In this document: positions 8,679-17,542 of the stretch, in pieces
Position numbering within the stretch: position 1 is the first letter of the stretch
How the letters are laid out: each line of letters begins with the position of its first letter
Assembly (NCBI RefSeq): GCF_018304765.1
Contig: NZ_CP072643.1
Coordinates: 620,001-684,000 of the forward strand
Reading direction: 5' to 3'
Length of the DNA: 64,000 bases
From: Chloracidobacterium sp. N
GTDB lineage: Bacteria; Acidobacteriota; Blastocatellia; Chloracidobacteriales; Chloracidobacteriaceae
The notes under the pieces: model-generated
Database searches by the model: none
Seen by the model: only the letters and a program-made list of their open reading frames with translations
What the model was told of the DNA's origin: nothing
Translations under genes and position numbers: made by a program

Positions 8679-9644
8679 ATGCTTGCTGAAGAATCCGTAC
8701 AACTGGAAAAGCACGCCGGGCTGGCCGTTGTGACGCTCAACCGGCCACAGGTCATCAACGTCCTGACGACGGACATGCTGCGGCGGCTCGATGCGTTCCT
8801 TGATGAAGTTGCTGCTGACGAACACCTCCACATCCTGGTACTCCGTGGGGCCGGCGCGCGCGGTTTCTGCGCCGGCGCTGATGTGAAATGGCTGCGGCAG
8901 TGCGTTCTGGAGGGTCAGCCGGAACGCGGAGATGAGTTCTTTGCTGTTGAATACGCCCTTGACCTGCGGTTGCACCGGTTTCCAAAACCCATCGTGGCGC
9001 TGATGGAAGGCGTCACGATGGGCGGCGGGCTGGGGCTAGCCATCGGGGCGCGCTACCGGATCGCCACGCCAACCACCCGCCTGGCCATGCCGGAAGTCCA
9101 CATCGGCTTTTTCCCGGATGTCGGAGCGAGCTGGTTTCTCAACCAACTCCCCGGCGCGTGGGGGCGGTATCTTGCCCTGACCGGCGAGAGCATTGACGGT
9201 GCAACGGCGCAGGCGGTTGGTCTGGCAACCCACTACCTGGACGGGCTGCCAACGGCTGAACTGGTGGAACGCCTGCCTGCCAATCCTGACTTATCCTGGC
9301 TGGATGCGCCCGGCCAGCCGGACCGGACGACGGTCGTCCATGACGACTGGGTGGCCACGCACTTCAGTCAACCTTCACTCGATGCCGTCCGGGCCTCGCT
9401 CGAAGCCGCCTCCGATGAACGTTCACAGAAAGCGGCCCAGGCACTGCGGGCGGCTTCACCCCATAGCCTGGCGCTCACTTGGCATCTGCTCTGCACGGCG
9501 CCGCCGACTTCGCTTGAGGAAGCCTTCCACCGGGAAGCCGACCTGGCCCGGCAGGCCATCCGGCACCCGGATTACGCCGAGGGCGTCCGGGCGCGGCTCG
9601 TGGACAAAGACTTCCGCCCCCGGTGGCAAGTCGGGAACACCTGA
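8679..9644 (+). CDS. Enoyl-CoA hydratase family, 3-hydroxyisobutyryl-CoA hydrolase-like
   Basis: About 321 residues of crotonase fold. Residues after GFCAGADVKWL and the block PKPIVALMEGVTMGGGLGL..MPEVHIGFFPDVGASWFL resemble 3-hydroxyisobutyryl-CoA hydrolase (valine degradation) more than a plain enoyl-CoA hydratase. The GGG oxyanion hole and the ExxIGFFPDVG segment carrying the hydrolase Glu/Asp are present. The ATG at 8679 begins at the first conserved strand; its ribosome-binding site is weak. A strong hairpin follows the stop. Confidence 0.8.
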   Translation: MLAEESVQLEKHAGLAVVTLNRPQVINVLTTDMLRRLDAFLDEVAADEHLHILVLRGAGARGFCAGADVKWLRQCVLEGQPERGDEFFAVEYALDLRLHRFPKPIVALMEGVTMGGGLGLAIGARYRIATPTTRLAMPEVHIGFFPDVGASWFLNQLPGAWGRYLALTGESIDGATAQAVGLATHYLDGLPTAELVERLPANPDLSWLDAPGQPDRTTVVHDDWVATHFSQPSLDAVRASLEAASDERSQKAAQALRAASPHSLALTWHLLCTAPPTSLEEAFHREADLARQAIRHPDYAEGVRARLVDKDFRPRWQVGNT

Positions 9645-9655
9645 ACAAAAGAAGA

Positions 9656-9688
9656 CCTCGCCTTTGGGACGAAGCCCAAGGGGCGAGG
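9656..9688. terminator. Strong hairpin between convergent genes
   Basis: CCTCGCC..TTTGGG pairs with CCCAAG..GGCGAGG across a short loop, starting 12 bases after the hydrolase stop and lying 90 bases before the ribA stop. It could terminate from both directions. There is no long T run. Confidence 0.55.
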
Positions 9689-9776
9689 GGCAGTTGTTGG
9701 GCGGGAACATGGAAAAGGTGAAACGGTACAGGGCCGCCGGGGGTCGGCCCATTCCCGTCCACACCAGCCGGCATCG

Positions 9777-10415
9777 TCAGACGACGCTCAGCAAGTGTCC
9801 CATTTTTTCCTTTTTCGTGCGGAGGTAGTTGACCGAAGGCGCCCGTGGCGTCAGTTCAATGGGCACGCGCTCGACGACCTCCAGCCCGGCATTCTGAAGC
9901 GCTGCCAGTTTGAGCGGGTTGTTTGACATCAGACGGATTTTCTTCAGCCCAAGCTCCTGCAAAATCTCGACGCACTGGGTGTAATCGCGGGCATCCACGT
10001 CAAAGCCCAACCGGACGTTGGCCTCAATGGTATCCGCGCCCTGATCCTGCAGGGCATAGGCCCGAATCTTGTTCAAAATCCCGATGCCACGCCCTTCCTG
10101 GTGCTGATAGACAATGACACCGAGACCTGCCGCTGCAATTTTTTCCATGGCGCGCTGCAACTGTGGGCCGCAGTCACACTTGATGGAATGAAAGACATCG
10201 CCCGTCAGGCATTGGGAGTGAATGCGGACCAGCGTTGGTACGTGTGGGGATGGCACCCCCTTGAGCAACACCACAAACTCCTCATCACTCGTCAGACTGC
10301 GGTAACCGATAATGCGAAACAGACCGAACTCCGTGGGAAGATTCGCTTCAGCCACCCGCTCAATCGTCCAGGCGGGATGACTTTCCTTCGCTCCTTCCCC
10401 TGATATGGCTTCCAT
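9777..10415 (-). CDS. ribA: GTP cyclohydrolase II
   Basis: About 212 residues. It converts GTP to 2,5-diamino-6-ribosylamino-4-pyrimidinone phosphate, formate and pyrophosphate, the first step of riboflavin synthesis. The zinc ligands are Cys69, Cys80 and Cys82 in [20 protein letters not shown]; the catalytic block [20 protein letters not shown] and [11 protein letters not shown] is intact. This is a stand-alone RibA without the DHBP synthase domain. An alternative GTG start lies at 10433; neither start has a strong ribosome-binding site. No other riboflavin genes are nearby. Confidence 0.93.
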   Translation of the reverse strand: MEAISGEGAKESHPAWTIERVAEANLPTEFGLFRIIGYRSLTSDEEFVVLLKGVPSPHVPTLVRIHSQCLTGDVFHSIKCDCGPQLQRAMEKIAAAGLGVIVYQHQEGRGIGILNKIRAYALQDQGADTIEANVRLGFDVDARDYTQCVEILQELGLKKIRLMSNNPLKLAALQNAGLEVVERVPIELTPRAPSVNYLRTKKEKMGHLLSVV

Positions 10416-10615
10416 GTGAATGACTGTCTCCACTTTCTATTTGTTGTCCCACCCCGGCAAAGCCCTGGTGGGCTGGCTCCGGCTTCGTGGGGCAAAAAGC
10501 CGGATGCGTTTTGCTTCATCGTAGAAAGAGCACCCAGCAACGGCAAGCGTGCTTTCCGCACTTGGGCAGCCTTTCTCCAACAAGGCTTACCCTGGCTGGA
10601 AAGCGCCGGGCCTGA

Positions 10616-13600
10616 TCAGGGGCGGCGGTCGAATGCTTCACGGGTCAGGGGTTCAATGACAGCCAGGTTCCGGGCCTTCAGTGCGGCATTGACCGGGGAC
10701 AACTCATCCGTCATGAGCTTCCTGAGCTGCGCTTCAGCCTGCTCGACGGCCTGCCGGTAAGGCACCACGAGCGCCAACTGCGAGGCCGACGGCCGCCCAC
10801 CGTAGTAGCTGATCTTGCCGTAGAGATCGGCCAGCTTTTCACGCAACTGCTCCTCGCCGGTAATACCGCCTTCACGGGTGGCCACGAGGGTCGCCCGCAG
10901 CGCCTGGCAACGGTCAGCAAAATCCGTAAGCTGCTTGCCCAGCGCGTCCTCAGCCGCCAGCCCCTTGGCGCGCGCCCGTGCAGCATCACGGGCTTCAGTA
11001 AGCGCTGCATCAACATAAGCCAGGCGCTCCAGCAGGGCATAGAGTTCGAGTTGGGTCTGCTGCTTCAGCGTGCGGTCGGACGGGCGATGCGGCGAAGTCG
11101 GGTCCGCTGCCAACGTGATCGCGCCGGTGTACACCTGCTTATCTTTGATGAGCTTGACCGTATAGGTCCCTTCCAGCACCGTCGGGCCCGGAAGTGGGAA
11201 CGGCGCAGCTTCCGAGCGCGGCACCCGGGGCGGTTTGAGCCGGGTTGACCACTCCACCCGGTTGATGCCTTTCCGTTTGCCGCCAGGCAGCGTCGAAATC
11301 AAGTCCCCGGCCGGGTTGTAGATTTCCACGCGGAAATCGCCCACCACATGCCGTTCCTTCAGGTAGTAGGTGATGATGGCGGCGTCCGGCAGTGGTGTGC
11401 CGCGAAACTCATCGTCGCCGGAGAAGCTCTGGGAAATGACCGGCGTCCGCAACAGGGACGGACGTGTTTCCAGGAAAGCCACTTCACGTCCGAGCACTTC
11501 CGGCGTCAACTGCCGCAGGGGGGAAATATCGTCCACGATGTAGATGCCCCGCCCGTGGGTCGCCAGAATCACATCGCCTTCGCGTGGGTGGACGCACAGA
11601 TCGTAGATCGGCAGCCCGTTCGGCAGCCCGCCGGTGAACTTCACCCACCGCTCGCCCCGGTCAATGGAGACGAAAAAACCCATTTCCGTACCAAGAAACA
11701 GCAGGTTGCGAACCATCGTGTCTTCCCGGATGACGTGCGCGTAGCCGGTCGCATCGCCCTGCGTCAGGCGTTGCCAGGTCTGGCCGAAGTCATCCGTCCG
11801 ATAGATGTATGTCGCCATATCCCCGGTGCGGTGGCCGTCAAACGTGGCGTAGGCCGTTCCAGCCGCAAACCGGGACGCCTCGACACAACTGCACCAGGTG
11901 TTGGGCGGCAGCCCCGGAACATTGCGCACGACATTCGTCCACGTCCGGCCGCCATCGCGGGTCACCTGCAGGTTGCCGTCGTCAGTGCCAACCCAGATGA
12001 CCTTCTCATCCAGCGGCGACTCGCTGATAGTGAAAATCGTGCAGTGATTCTCCGCCGTGGAGTTGTCCACGGTCAGCCCGCCGGAGGCTTCCTGTTTCTG
12101 CTTGTCGGGGTCATTGGTGGTAAGGTCGGGGGAAATCCGCGTCCAGGATTCACCCCTGTCGCGCGACAAAAACAGGTACTGCGCGCCGAAGTAGAGGTTG
12201 GCCGGATTTTTGCGCCCAACGGCAATGGGGCTGTTCCAGTTGAAACGGAGCCTTTCGCCAGGCACCTCCGGCGGCGCAATGAACTTCGTCTCATTGGTAC
12301 GCCGGTCCCACCGCGCCAGATTGCCGCCCTGCGATTCGAGATAGACCACGTTGGCATCGGTCGGGTCGGGCACTGCCCAGAAGCCGTCTCCAAACCCGAT
12401 GTTGCGCCAGTCGGCATTGGTGATGCCGCCCGGCTTGTGTGATGGACCCATCCAGGTGCCGTTGTCCTGCAAGCCGCCATAGACGTTGTACGGCCGCGCA
12501 TTGTCGGCCGTCACGTGGTAAAACTGCGCCACCGGCAGCGTGCGCAGCAGGCGGAACGTCCGGCCGCCGTTGAGCGATTCATACACGCCGCCATCCGTGC
12601 CAAGCAGCAGGTGGTCAGTATTGGCTGGATTGATCCAGAGGGCGTGGTGGTCGCTGTGTGTGCTGCCGGCAATGGTCTCGAAGGTCTTGCCGCCGTCCTG
12701 ACTGCGGGCCAGCGTGGTGGCCGGCTTGTACACCCGCCGGTAATCCTTCGGGTCAACCACCAGCAGGCTGAAATAAAACGGACGCGACTTGACGCTGGCA
12801 TTGGCATCATTGACCTTCGTCCAGCTTTCACCCAAATCCTGCGACATATACAGCGCCGTCTTGCGGCTTTCGACGTTGGCATAGACGACATTCGGACGTG
12901 ACGGCGCAACAGCGAGGGCGATCCGCCCCAGGTCGCCTTCGGGCAGGCCTGCGGTCAGCTTCTTCCAGGTCTTGCCGCCATCGGTGGATTTGTGGAGACC
13001 GCTTCCGGGGCCGCCGGAAGTGAACGTCCAGGGCTGCCGGCGGAACTGCCACATGGCGGCATAGACAATGTCCGGTTCCTGGGGATCGAGAGCAACGTCG
13101 GCGCAGCCCGTGTCGGCATTGACGTAGAGGACTTTCGTCCAGGTCTTGCCGCCGTCGGTGGTTTTGTACAGCCCGCGTTCCTCGCCGGAGGACCACAACG
13201 GCCCCAGCGCCGCCGCATAAACCGTGTCGGGACGGCGCGGGTCAATGACAATGCGGGCAATCCGTTCGGTTTTTTCCAGCCCCACGCGCGTCCAGGTTTC
13301 GCCGCCATCGGTCGTCTTATAGATGCCGTTGCCGACCGAGACCGAGTTGCGCGTCCAGCCTTCCCCGGTGCCCACCCAGACGGTTTCCGGGCGGCTCTGG
13401 TCAATGGTCAGCGCGCCGATGGACTGGGTGTGTTTGTCAAAGACCGGGCGGAAGGTCAGACCGCCGTCGGCTGATTTCCACACGCCGCCGCTGGCTGCGC
13501 CGACATAGATGGTTTTCGGGTTGGTGTTGACGACATCGAGGGCGGCAATCCGGCCGCTCATCGTTGCCGGGCCGATGGCCCGTGCGGTGAAAGCTCCGAG

Positions 13601-13738
13601 CATCGAGGCATCCAGCGCCACCGGGGCCGGGGCGGTGGCGGCTGGCGTCGGGTTGGAAGATTGCTGGGCCAGACTACCAGGCGAAAACAGGCAGCACAGG
13701 GCGAGCGCCGCCCTGAACAGTGGCTTGAGGGTGTACAT
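10616..13738 (-). CDS. Secreted BNR/sortilin-like beta-propeller protein
   Basis: A 1,040-residue protein with a signal peptide (about residues 1-24, ending SLAQQ). Many BNR/Asp-box motifs of the type TTDGGKTW or SxDxGxSWT recur from about residue 60 to 760, as in sortilin (VPS10) or xyloglucanase-like propellers, probably two propellers. The C-terminal 280 residues carry an immunoglobulin-like strand region (FRVEIYNPAGDLISTLPGG) and a helical tail. No glycosidase acid pair can be assigned, so it is probably a binding or sorting-type secreted protein. It is isolated, with about 180 bases without a gene on each side. Confidence 0.8.
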   Translation of the reverse strand: MYTLKPLFRAALALCCLFSPGSLAQQSSNPTPAATAPAPVALDASMLGAFTARAIGPATMSGRIAALDVVNTNPKTIYVGAASGGVWKSADGGLTFRPVFDKHTQSIGALTIDQSRPETVWVGTGEGWTRNSVSVGNGIYKTTDGGETWTRVGLEKTERIARIVIDPRRPDTVYAAALGPLWSSGEERGLYKTTDGGKTWTKVLYVNADTGCADVALDPQEPDIVYAAMWQFRRQPWTFTSGGPGSGLHKSTDGGKTWKKLTAGLPEGDLGRIALAVAPSRPNVVYANVESRKTALYMSQDLGESWTKVNDANASVKSRPFYFSLLVVDPKDYRRVYKPATTLARSQDGGKTFETIAGSTHSDHHALWINPANTDHLLLGTDGGVYESLNGGRTFRLLRTLPVAQFYHVTADNARPYNVYGGLQDNGTWMGPSHKPGGITNADWRNIGFGDGFWAVPDPTDANVVYLESQGGNLARWDRRTNETKFIAPPEVPGERLRFNWNSPIAVGRKNPANLYFGAQYLFLSRDRGESWTRISPDLTTNDPDKQKQEASGGLTVDNSTAENHCTIFTISESPLDEKVIWVGTDDGNLQVTRDGGRTWTNVVRNVPGLPPNTWCSCVEASRFAAGTAYATFDGHRTGDMATYIYRTDDFGQTWQRLTQGDATGYAHVIREDTMVRNLLFLGTEMGFFVSIDRGERWVKFTGGLPNGLPIYDLCVHPREGDVILATHGRGIYIVDDISPLRQLTPEVLGREVAFLETRPSLLRTPVISQSFSGDDEFRGTPLPDAAIITYYLKERHVVGDFRVEIYNPAGDLISTLPGGKRKGINRVEWSTRLKPPRVPRSEAAPFPLPGPTVLEGTYTVKLIKDKQVYTGAITLAADPTSPHRPSDRTLKQQTQLELYALLERLAYVDAALTEARDAARARAKGLAAEDALGKQLTDFADRCQALRATLVATREGGITGEEQLREKLADLYGKISYYGGRPSASQLALVVPYRQAVEQAEAQLRKLMTDELSPVNAALKARNLAVIEPLTREAFDRRP

Positions 13739-13830
13739 AGGCTTTGGAAAAAACAGCGTGCTGGAGTTGAACTGAAGGTGAAAGCTGCCCAGAAGAACGC
13801 CAGTCAGCAGAGTGCGTCGGCGTAACGACC

Positions 13831-13852
13831 GGGCCGGCCGGATGACCGGCCC
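13831..13852 (-). terminator. Hairpin downstream of LolA-like copy A
   Basis: GGGCCGG (13831-13837) pairs with CCGGCCC (13846-13852). It lies in the shared downstream segment, about 70 bases past the stop of the minus-strand gene, and has an equivalent after copy B. No T run follows, so a rho-independent role is tentative. Confidence 0.35.
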
Positions 13853-13923
13853 GATAACTGGTCAGTATTCTTCGTCGTAGTTGTATTCCACTTTGGGGGA
13901 CTCCTGACTCCGGGCCTCTCGAC

Positions 13924-14694
13924 TTAGGGAATCTTGAACAGACTATCATCAACCTCGACGTTGTGTTCCACCCGATCCAACACAATCTGGACGACCTGTT
14001 GCCCGTCGACGAACCGGTCAATGGCATGGGCGGTCATGATCCCGTTGACTTCCTTGTAGTCGGAAAACAGCGTATCAATTTCAAACTCCCTGCTTCCAAA
14101 CCCTTCGCCCTGAATTTTTTCCTTGCTCCGAACCTTGAGAATGAGACCGCTCTCGGCATCCACGTAGTAAGTCTCAACCTTGCCACGCTTGTTGGTCACT
14201 TTGACGACGTGGACTGGCGTGCCGTTGAGTTTCTCATCCATCATTAACTCCAGGTTATAGCCTTTCTCGGCTGAATCCACAAAGGGGCCGTCGAAGTCGG
14301 GTGAACTGACCCAGAACAACGATTGAATCAATTCGCTGAGCTGATCTTTGGGTATAATTCTGGGGCTGAGAGAAGCACTAGAGGAGTCAATTAGCCAGAC
14401 AAACGTGCCGTCGCAGGCCTGCACTATCTTGGCTCCACGCAGACTCATTTCCTGGCGCATTTTGTTGGGACGCACCGCGAAATGGACCAGCTTCAGCATT
14501 TCCCCTTCCCTTCCTTTGAAGCGTACCAGTTTGCCACTCTTTTTGATGGATTTGATGGTTTTCAGCTTCTCTCCGCCTTGCGCCTCGACAATCTGGGCAA
14601 CGACGGATTCAAGGGTTGGCTTCCTGCAACCTAAAGCCAGTGCCAGAACACATGCCAACAACCCACATGTCAACAGCGAAGCGTGACGCAGCAT
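13924..14694 (-). CDS. LolA-like lipoprotein (duplicate copy A)
   Basis: A 256-residue protein with a lipoprotein signal and lipobox LALGC (Cys23), so it should be anchored in a membrane by its N-terminal lipid. The rest fits the LolA/LppX-type lipoprotein-binding fold seen in outer-membrane lipoprotein-sorting proteins: IVEAQGGEKLKTIKSIKKSGKL, then MRQEMSLRGAKIVQACDGTFVW and a late VYYVD-like strand VETYYVDAESGLILKV. It is the paralogue of the gene at 15087-15836. The frame stops after SLFKIP, but in the +1 frame the next bases encode ESPKVEYNYDEEY and a stop, so a C-terminal frameshift is possible. Confidence 0.75.
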   Translation of the reverse strand: MLRHASLLTCGLLACVLALALGCRKPTLESVVAQIVEAQGGEKLKTIKSIKKSGKLVRFKGREGEMLKLVHFAVRPNKMRQEMSLRGAKIVQACDGTFVWLIDSSSASLSPRIIPKDQLSELIQSLFWVSSPDFDGPFVDSAEKGYNLELMMDEKLNGTPVHVVKVTNKRGKVETYYVDAESGLILKVRSKEKIQGEGFGSREFEIDTLFSDYKEVNGIMTAHAIDRFVDGQQVVQIVLDRVEHNVEVDDSLFKIP

Positions 14695-14825
14695 GCAAAA
14701 GCTCCTTTTGAAGGAAGAAGGGTTGGGAACTCAGGGTGTGCACGGATCACTGCACAGTGTGGCCACGCCCGCCGCAAGGTTCTCAGGTGATTTCCTTCAG
14801 AAGTTGTCGTGGACGACACGGGCAG

Positions 14826-14990
14826 TTCATCGGACGGTTTTGCCTCCGGTGCGCTGCCCCCCCAACAACTCCCTTAGACGCGAACACTTCGGCAACGTGG
14901 CAGAAACATGGCCGATGGCTTTGAATTCCATTTGAATTCCAGATGCTTTTGAATTCCAGATGCTTGCCTGCCGGGTCGCAGGAAAACATC
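14826..14990 (-). pseudogene. Remnant of a VOC/glyoxalase gene 3' end
   Basis: On the minus strand this reads MFSCDPAGKHLEFKS and then degenerates, matching [15 protein letters not shown] at the end of the intact VOC gene at 15956-16429. The homology continues at base level to the former stop region near 14826. Three copies of a TTTGAATTCCAGATGC-like unit (about 14921-14967) disrupt it. It is the truncated edge of the segmental duplication. The rest of 14695-15086 is leader sequence of copy A and shared repeat; no gene is seen. Confidence 0.75.
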
Positions 14991-15045
14991 GTCAGGTGCA
15001 GGTCCGCCCGGAAGAACGCCAGTCAGCAGAGTGCGTCGGCGTAAC

Positions 15046-15075
15046 GACCGGGCTGGCCGGATGACCGGCCCGGTC
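15046..15075 (-). terminator. Hairpin downstream of LolA-like copy B
   Basis: GACCGGGCTGG pairs with CCGGCCCGGTC with one mismatch, 12 bases after the stop of the minus-strand gene. It is the counterpart of the hairpin at 13831-13852. No clear T run follows. Confidence 0.45.
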
Positions 15076-15086
15076 AACCGGTCAGG

Positions 15087-15836
15087 TTATTCTTCGGGCA
15101 TCTTGAACAGACTGTCCTCAACCTCGACGTTGTGTTCCACCCGCTCGAACACAATCTGGATGAACGGTTGCCCTCCGATGAACCGGTCAATGGCATGGGC
15201 GGTCATGATCCCGTTGACTTCCTTGTAGTTGGAAAGCAGCGTCTCGACTTCAACCTCATTGCCCTGGATTTTTTCCTTGCCCCGGACCTTAAGAATGAGA
15301 CCGCTCCCGGCATCCACGTAGTAGGTTTCAACCTTGCCGCGCTTGTTAGTCACTTTGACGACGTGTACCGGCGTCCCGTCGAGTTCCTCATCCGCCGCCA
15401 GCTCCAGCTTGTAGCCCTTCCTGGCCGAATCCACGAAGGGGCCGTCCATGTCGGCGGCATCCATCAAAACACTGGCCTCATCTTCAGCCATTTTTTCGGG
15501 TTTGGAAGAGCCGGTAAAGGGATTGATTTGCCAGGCCGTCGTACCATCGTAGGCCTGCACGAGTTTGGCCCCACCCAGACTGATTTCCTGGCGTACTTTG
15601 CCGGGACGCGCCACGAAACCGACCAGCGGCCCCTCGGCCTGCCCACCGCCGAAGACCAGCTTGCCGGTTGTCTTGATGGATTTGATGGTTTTCAGTTTTT
15701 CTCCGCCTTGCGCCTTGACAATCTGGGCAACGACGGCTTCAAGCGTCGGTTCATCGGCAGCCCGGACGCTGCCAAAAGCCAGTGCCAGAACACATACCAA
15801 AAGCCCACAGGACAACAGCGAGGTGCGACGCAGCAT
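15087..15836 (-). CDS. LolA-like secreted protein (duplicate copy B)
   Basis: A 249-residue paralogue of the lipoprotein at 13924-14694, sharing most of the LolA-like domain (GTPVHVVKVTNKRGKVETYY is identical). The start at 15836 aligns with copy A. In place of the lipobox Cys it reads FGSVRAADEP, which looks like an ordinary signal-peptidase I site, so this copy would be periplasmic and soluble rather than lipid-anchored. It ends in FKMPEE. It lies downstream of the VOC gene on the same strand, about 120 bases apart. The bound ligand is unknown. Confidence 0.75.
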   Translation of the reverse strand: MLRRTSLLSCGLLVCVLALAFGSVRAADEPTLEAVVAQIVKAQGGEKLKTIKSIKTTGKLVFGGGQAEGPLVGFVARPGKVRQEISLGGAKLVQAYDGTTAWQINPFTGSSKPEKMAEDEASVLMDAADMDGPFVDSARKGYKLELAADEELDGTPVHVVKVTNKRGKVETYYVDAGSGLILKVRGKEKIQGNEVEVETLLSNYKEVNGIMTAHAIDRFIGGQPFIQIVFERVEHNVEVEDSLFKMPEE

Positions 15837-15955
15837 GCAAAAGCTCCTTTGAAAGAAGAATGGTTGGAAAGTTAGGGTGTGTATGGTCATGGCGCGGTAA
15901 CGCCCACAGCAGCCGTAAAGTTCTCAGGGAGTTTTCCCGGACAACACACAACAGT

Positions 15956-16429
15956 TTATCGGATGGTTTCACCCCCAGTGCGCTGCCCCCCGGCAGCCCC
16001 CTGGGGCGCGAACAGTTCGGCGGCATGGCGGAAGGCTTTGAATTCCAGATGGTTGCCGGCCGGATCGCAGAAAAACATCGTTGCCTGCTCACCGACCTGC
16101 CCGGCAAAGCGGATGTATGGCGGGACGACGAACGTCACGCCCGCTTGAGTGAGTCGTTCTGCCAGCGCATGAAAGGTCTCCCAGTCAAGCACTACACCAA
16201 AGTGCGGCACGGGGATGGCTTTGCCGTCCACCGGATTGTGACCTGCCACCAGGGCGCTGCCGCCAGTGATGCGATGGGCCGTGATCTGGTGTCCCCAGAA
16301 GTCAAAGTCAATCCAGTCGTCGCTTTCACGTCCCACCCGACAGCCCAGCAACTCGACGTAAAAGCGCCGGGCCGCCGCCAGGTCTGTGACCGGAAAAGCC
16401 AGATGAAAGGGATACAATGTCGCTTGCAT
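15956..16429 (-). CDS. VOC family (glyoxalase/bleomycin-resistance/dioxygenase) protein
   Basis: A 157-residue protein of the vicinal-oxygen-chelate fold: [20 protein letters not shown] with metal ligand His9, a central [12 protein letters not shown] strand, and [15 protein letters not shown] with the metal-ligand Glu. The reaction cannot be assigned; glyoxalase-like, dioxygenase-like and resistance roles are all possible. GGAAGG precedes the ATG at a suitable distance. Its 3' end was duplicated (remnant at 14826-14990). An inverted-repeat element separates it from ctaA. Confidence 0.8.
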   Translation of the reverse strand: MQATLYPFHLAFPVTDLAAARRFYVELLGCRVGRESDDWIDFDFWGHQITAHRITGGSALVAGHNPVDGKAIPVPHFGVVLDWETFHALAERLTQAGVTFVVPPYIRFAGQVGEQATMFFCDPAGNHLEFKAFRHAAELFAPQGAAGGQRTGGETIR

Positions 16430-16440
16430 GGCGTGCCTTC

Positions 16441-16587
16441 CCCTGGGAGCGCGGGCGTCCCGCCCGCAGAGTGGTCATGTAATGTAATAGCGGGCTGGAA
16501 GTCCGCGCTCCCAGGCACTGCCAATCATCTTTCAGATTCCTGTTGCAGCGTAATCATCCTGCGGGCGGGACGCCCGCGCTCCCAGGG
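16441..16587. repeat. 147-bp element with perfect 29-bp inverted ends (REP/MITE-like)
   Basis: Bases 16441-16469 and 16559-16587 are perfect reverse complements (29 bp, core GCGGGCGTCCCGCCCGC). A related partial copy lies inside at about 16488-16516. The element sits between the VOC gene and ctaA, and its right arm forms the last codons of ctaA. It looks like paired REP-type palindromes or a small non-autonomous element. Confidence 0.75.
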
Positions 16588-17542
16588 TAGCGGGTGTCAC
16601 CGGCTCGGCATCCTGACCAAGCGCCGCCGCAGCCAGCAGCACCAACGCCACCCACAGGGCATCGGCAAAAAACAGGTGAATAAGCTGCATCCAGATAGGC
16701 GCCAGCAACCAGACGTTGATGATTCCCAGTACGAATTGCGCGCCCACGATGGCGATGACGACCGCAGACATCCGCGCCGTGGCGGGGCCCGTGCGCAGCC
16801 GGGCGGCCGCCATGACGATGACGGCGCTCGCCAGCACGGCCGCCACCGGATGGAGCCAGCGGAGTTTGACCGTGAAATGCGCCAGTCCCGAAAACTCTTC
16901 GGCAATCCCCTGCGCCAGTGAAGTGGCCGGAAACAGCGTGTCGCCCAGCGCCGCAATCGCGCCCGTGACGCCGACCACGAGCGCCGCCACGAAGGACGCC
17001 AACAGATGGCGGACGGTCCTTTCGTGGCCGGACAACCGCACCGGCGGAAAACCGCTGATCCAGTAGGCCGTCAGGGTCAGCGCGCCAAGCAGCAGAAACG
17101 TGTTCACCAGATGCACGGACATATAGACCGCCCGCGCCACCGAGCGGTTGTCGGCCACAAGTTCCAGCTTGACAAGTAACGCGCCAATGAGCGCCTCGAT
17201 GAGGATGAAGGCCAGGGACCAGCCGGCCGCCCGGCGGACGTGATGCCCGCGCGCAAAGCGCCGGAACGACCAGATCACCAGCGCCACCACACCCAGCAGG
17301 GCAATGCCGCTCGTGGCCCGGTGCATAAACTCCACGAACGTGGCGAACTGTCCCGCCGGCGGGACGACCTCGCCGTTGCACAGCGGCCAGTGACTGCCGC
17401 AGCCGTCGCCGGATTTTGACGCCCGGACGTAAGCCCCCCAGACGATCACCAGCACATTCCACCCGACCACGCCCCAGGCAAAACGGCGCAACCGGTCTTC
17501 AGCCGGTGCCCCGGCGGTCAATCCCTTACGTTCACCTGTCAT
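16532..17542 (-). CDS. ctaA: Heme A synthase (CtaA/COX15 family)
   Basis: A 336-residue integral membrane protein with about eight hydrophobic helices. It oxidises the C8 methyl group of heme O to make heme A for cytochrome oxidase. Family marks include RASKSGDGCGSHWPLC (the usual RxSGSGxxCPDWPLC loop), the heme-ligand His in EFMHR, and His residues in later helices (SVHLVNT, LRWLHPVAA, LIHLFFAD). The start overlaps the stop of the recombinase-like gene by ATGA, so translation is coupled. The last 15 or so residues ([16 protein letters not shown]) are encoded by a repeat element and are not a family feature. Confidence 0.88.
   Translation of the reverse strand: MTGERKGLTAGAPAEDRLRRFAWGVVGWNVLVIVWGAYVRASKSGDGCGSHWPLCNGEVVPPAGQFATFVEFMHRATSGIALLGVVALVIWSFRRFARGHHVRRAAGWSLAFILIEALIGALLVKLELVADNRSVARAVYMSVHLVNTFLLLGALTLTAYWISGFPPVRLSGHERTVRHLLASFVAALVVGVTGAIAALGDTLFPATSLAQGIAEEFSGLAHFTVKLRWLHPVAAVLASAVIVMAAARLRTGPATARMSAVVIAIVGAQFVLGIINVWLLAPIWMQLIHLFFADALWVALVLLAAAALGQDAEPVTPATLGARASRPQDDYAATGI

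Larger units (their letters stand above)
13792..16081. repeat. Tandem segmental duplication (LolA-like gene plus VOC gene 3' end)
   Basis: Two adjacent copies of a unit of about 1.1-1.2 kb can be followed base by base: copy A about 13792-14990 and copy B about 15011-16081. Each runs from a shared 70-base downstream segment (GAAGAACGCCAGTCAGCAGA...) through a LolA-like gene and its leader into the 3' end of a VOC/glyoxalase gene. Only copy B joins an intact VOC gene; copy A ends in a remnant of it. The copies are strongly diverged in places, so the event is not recent. Confidence 0.8.
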
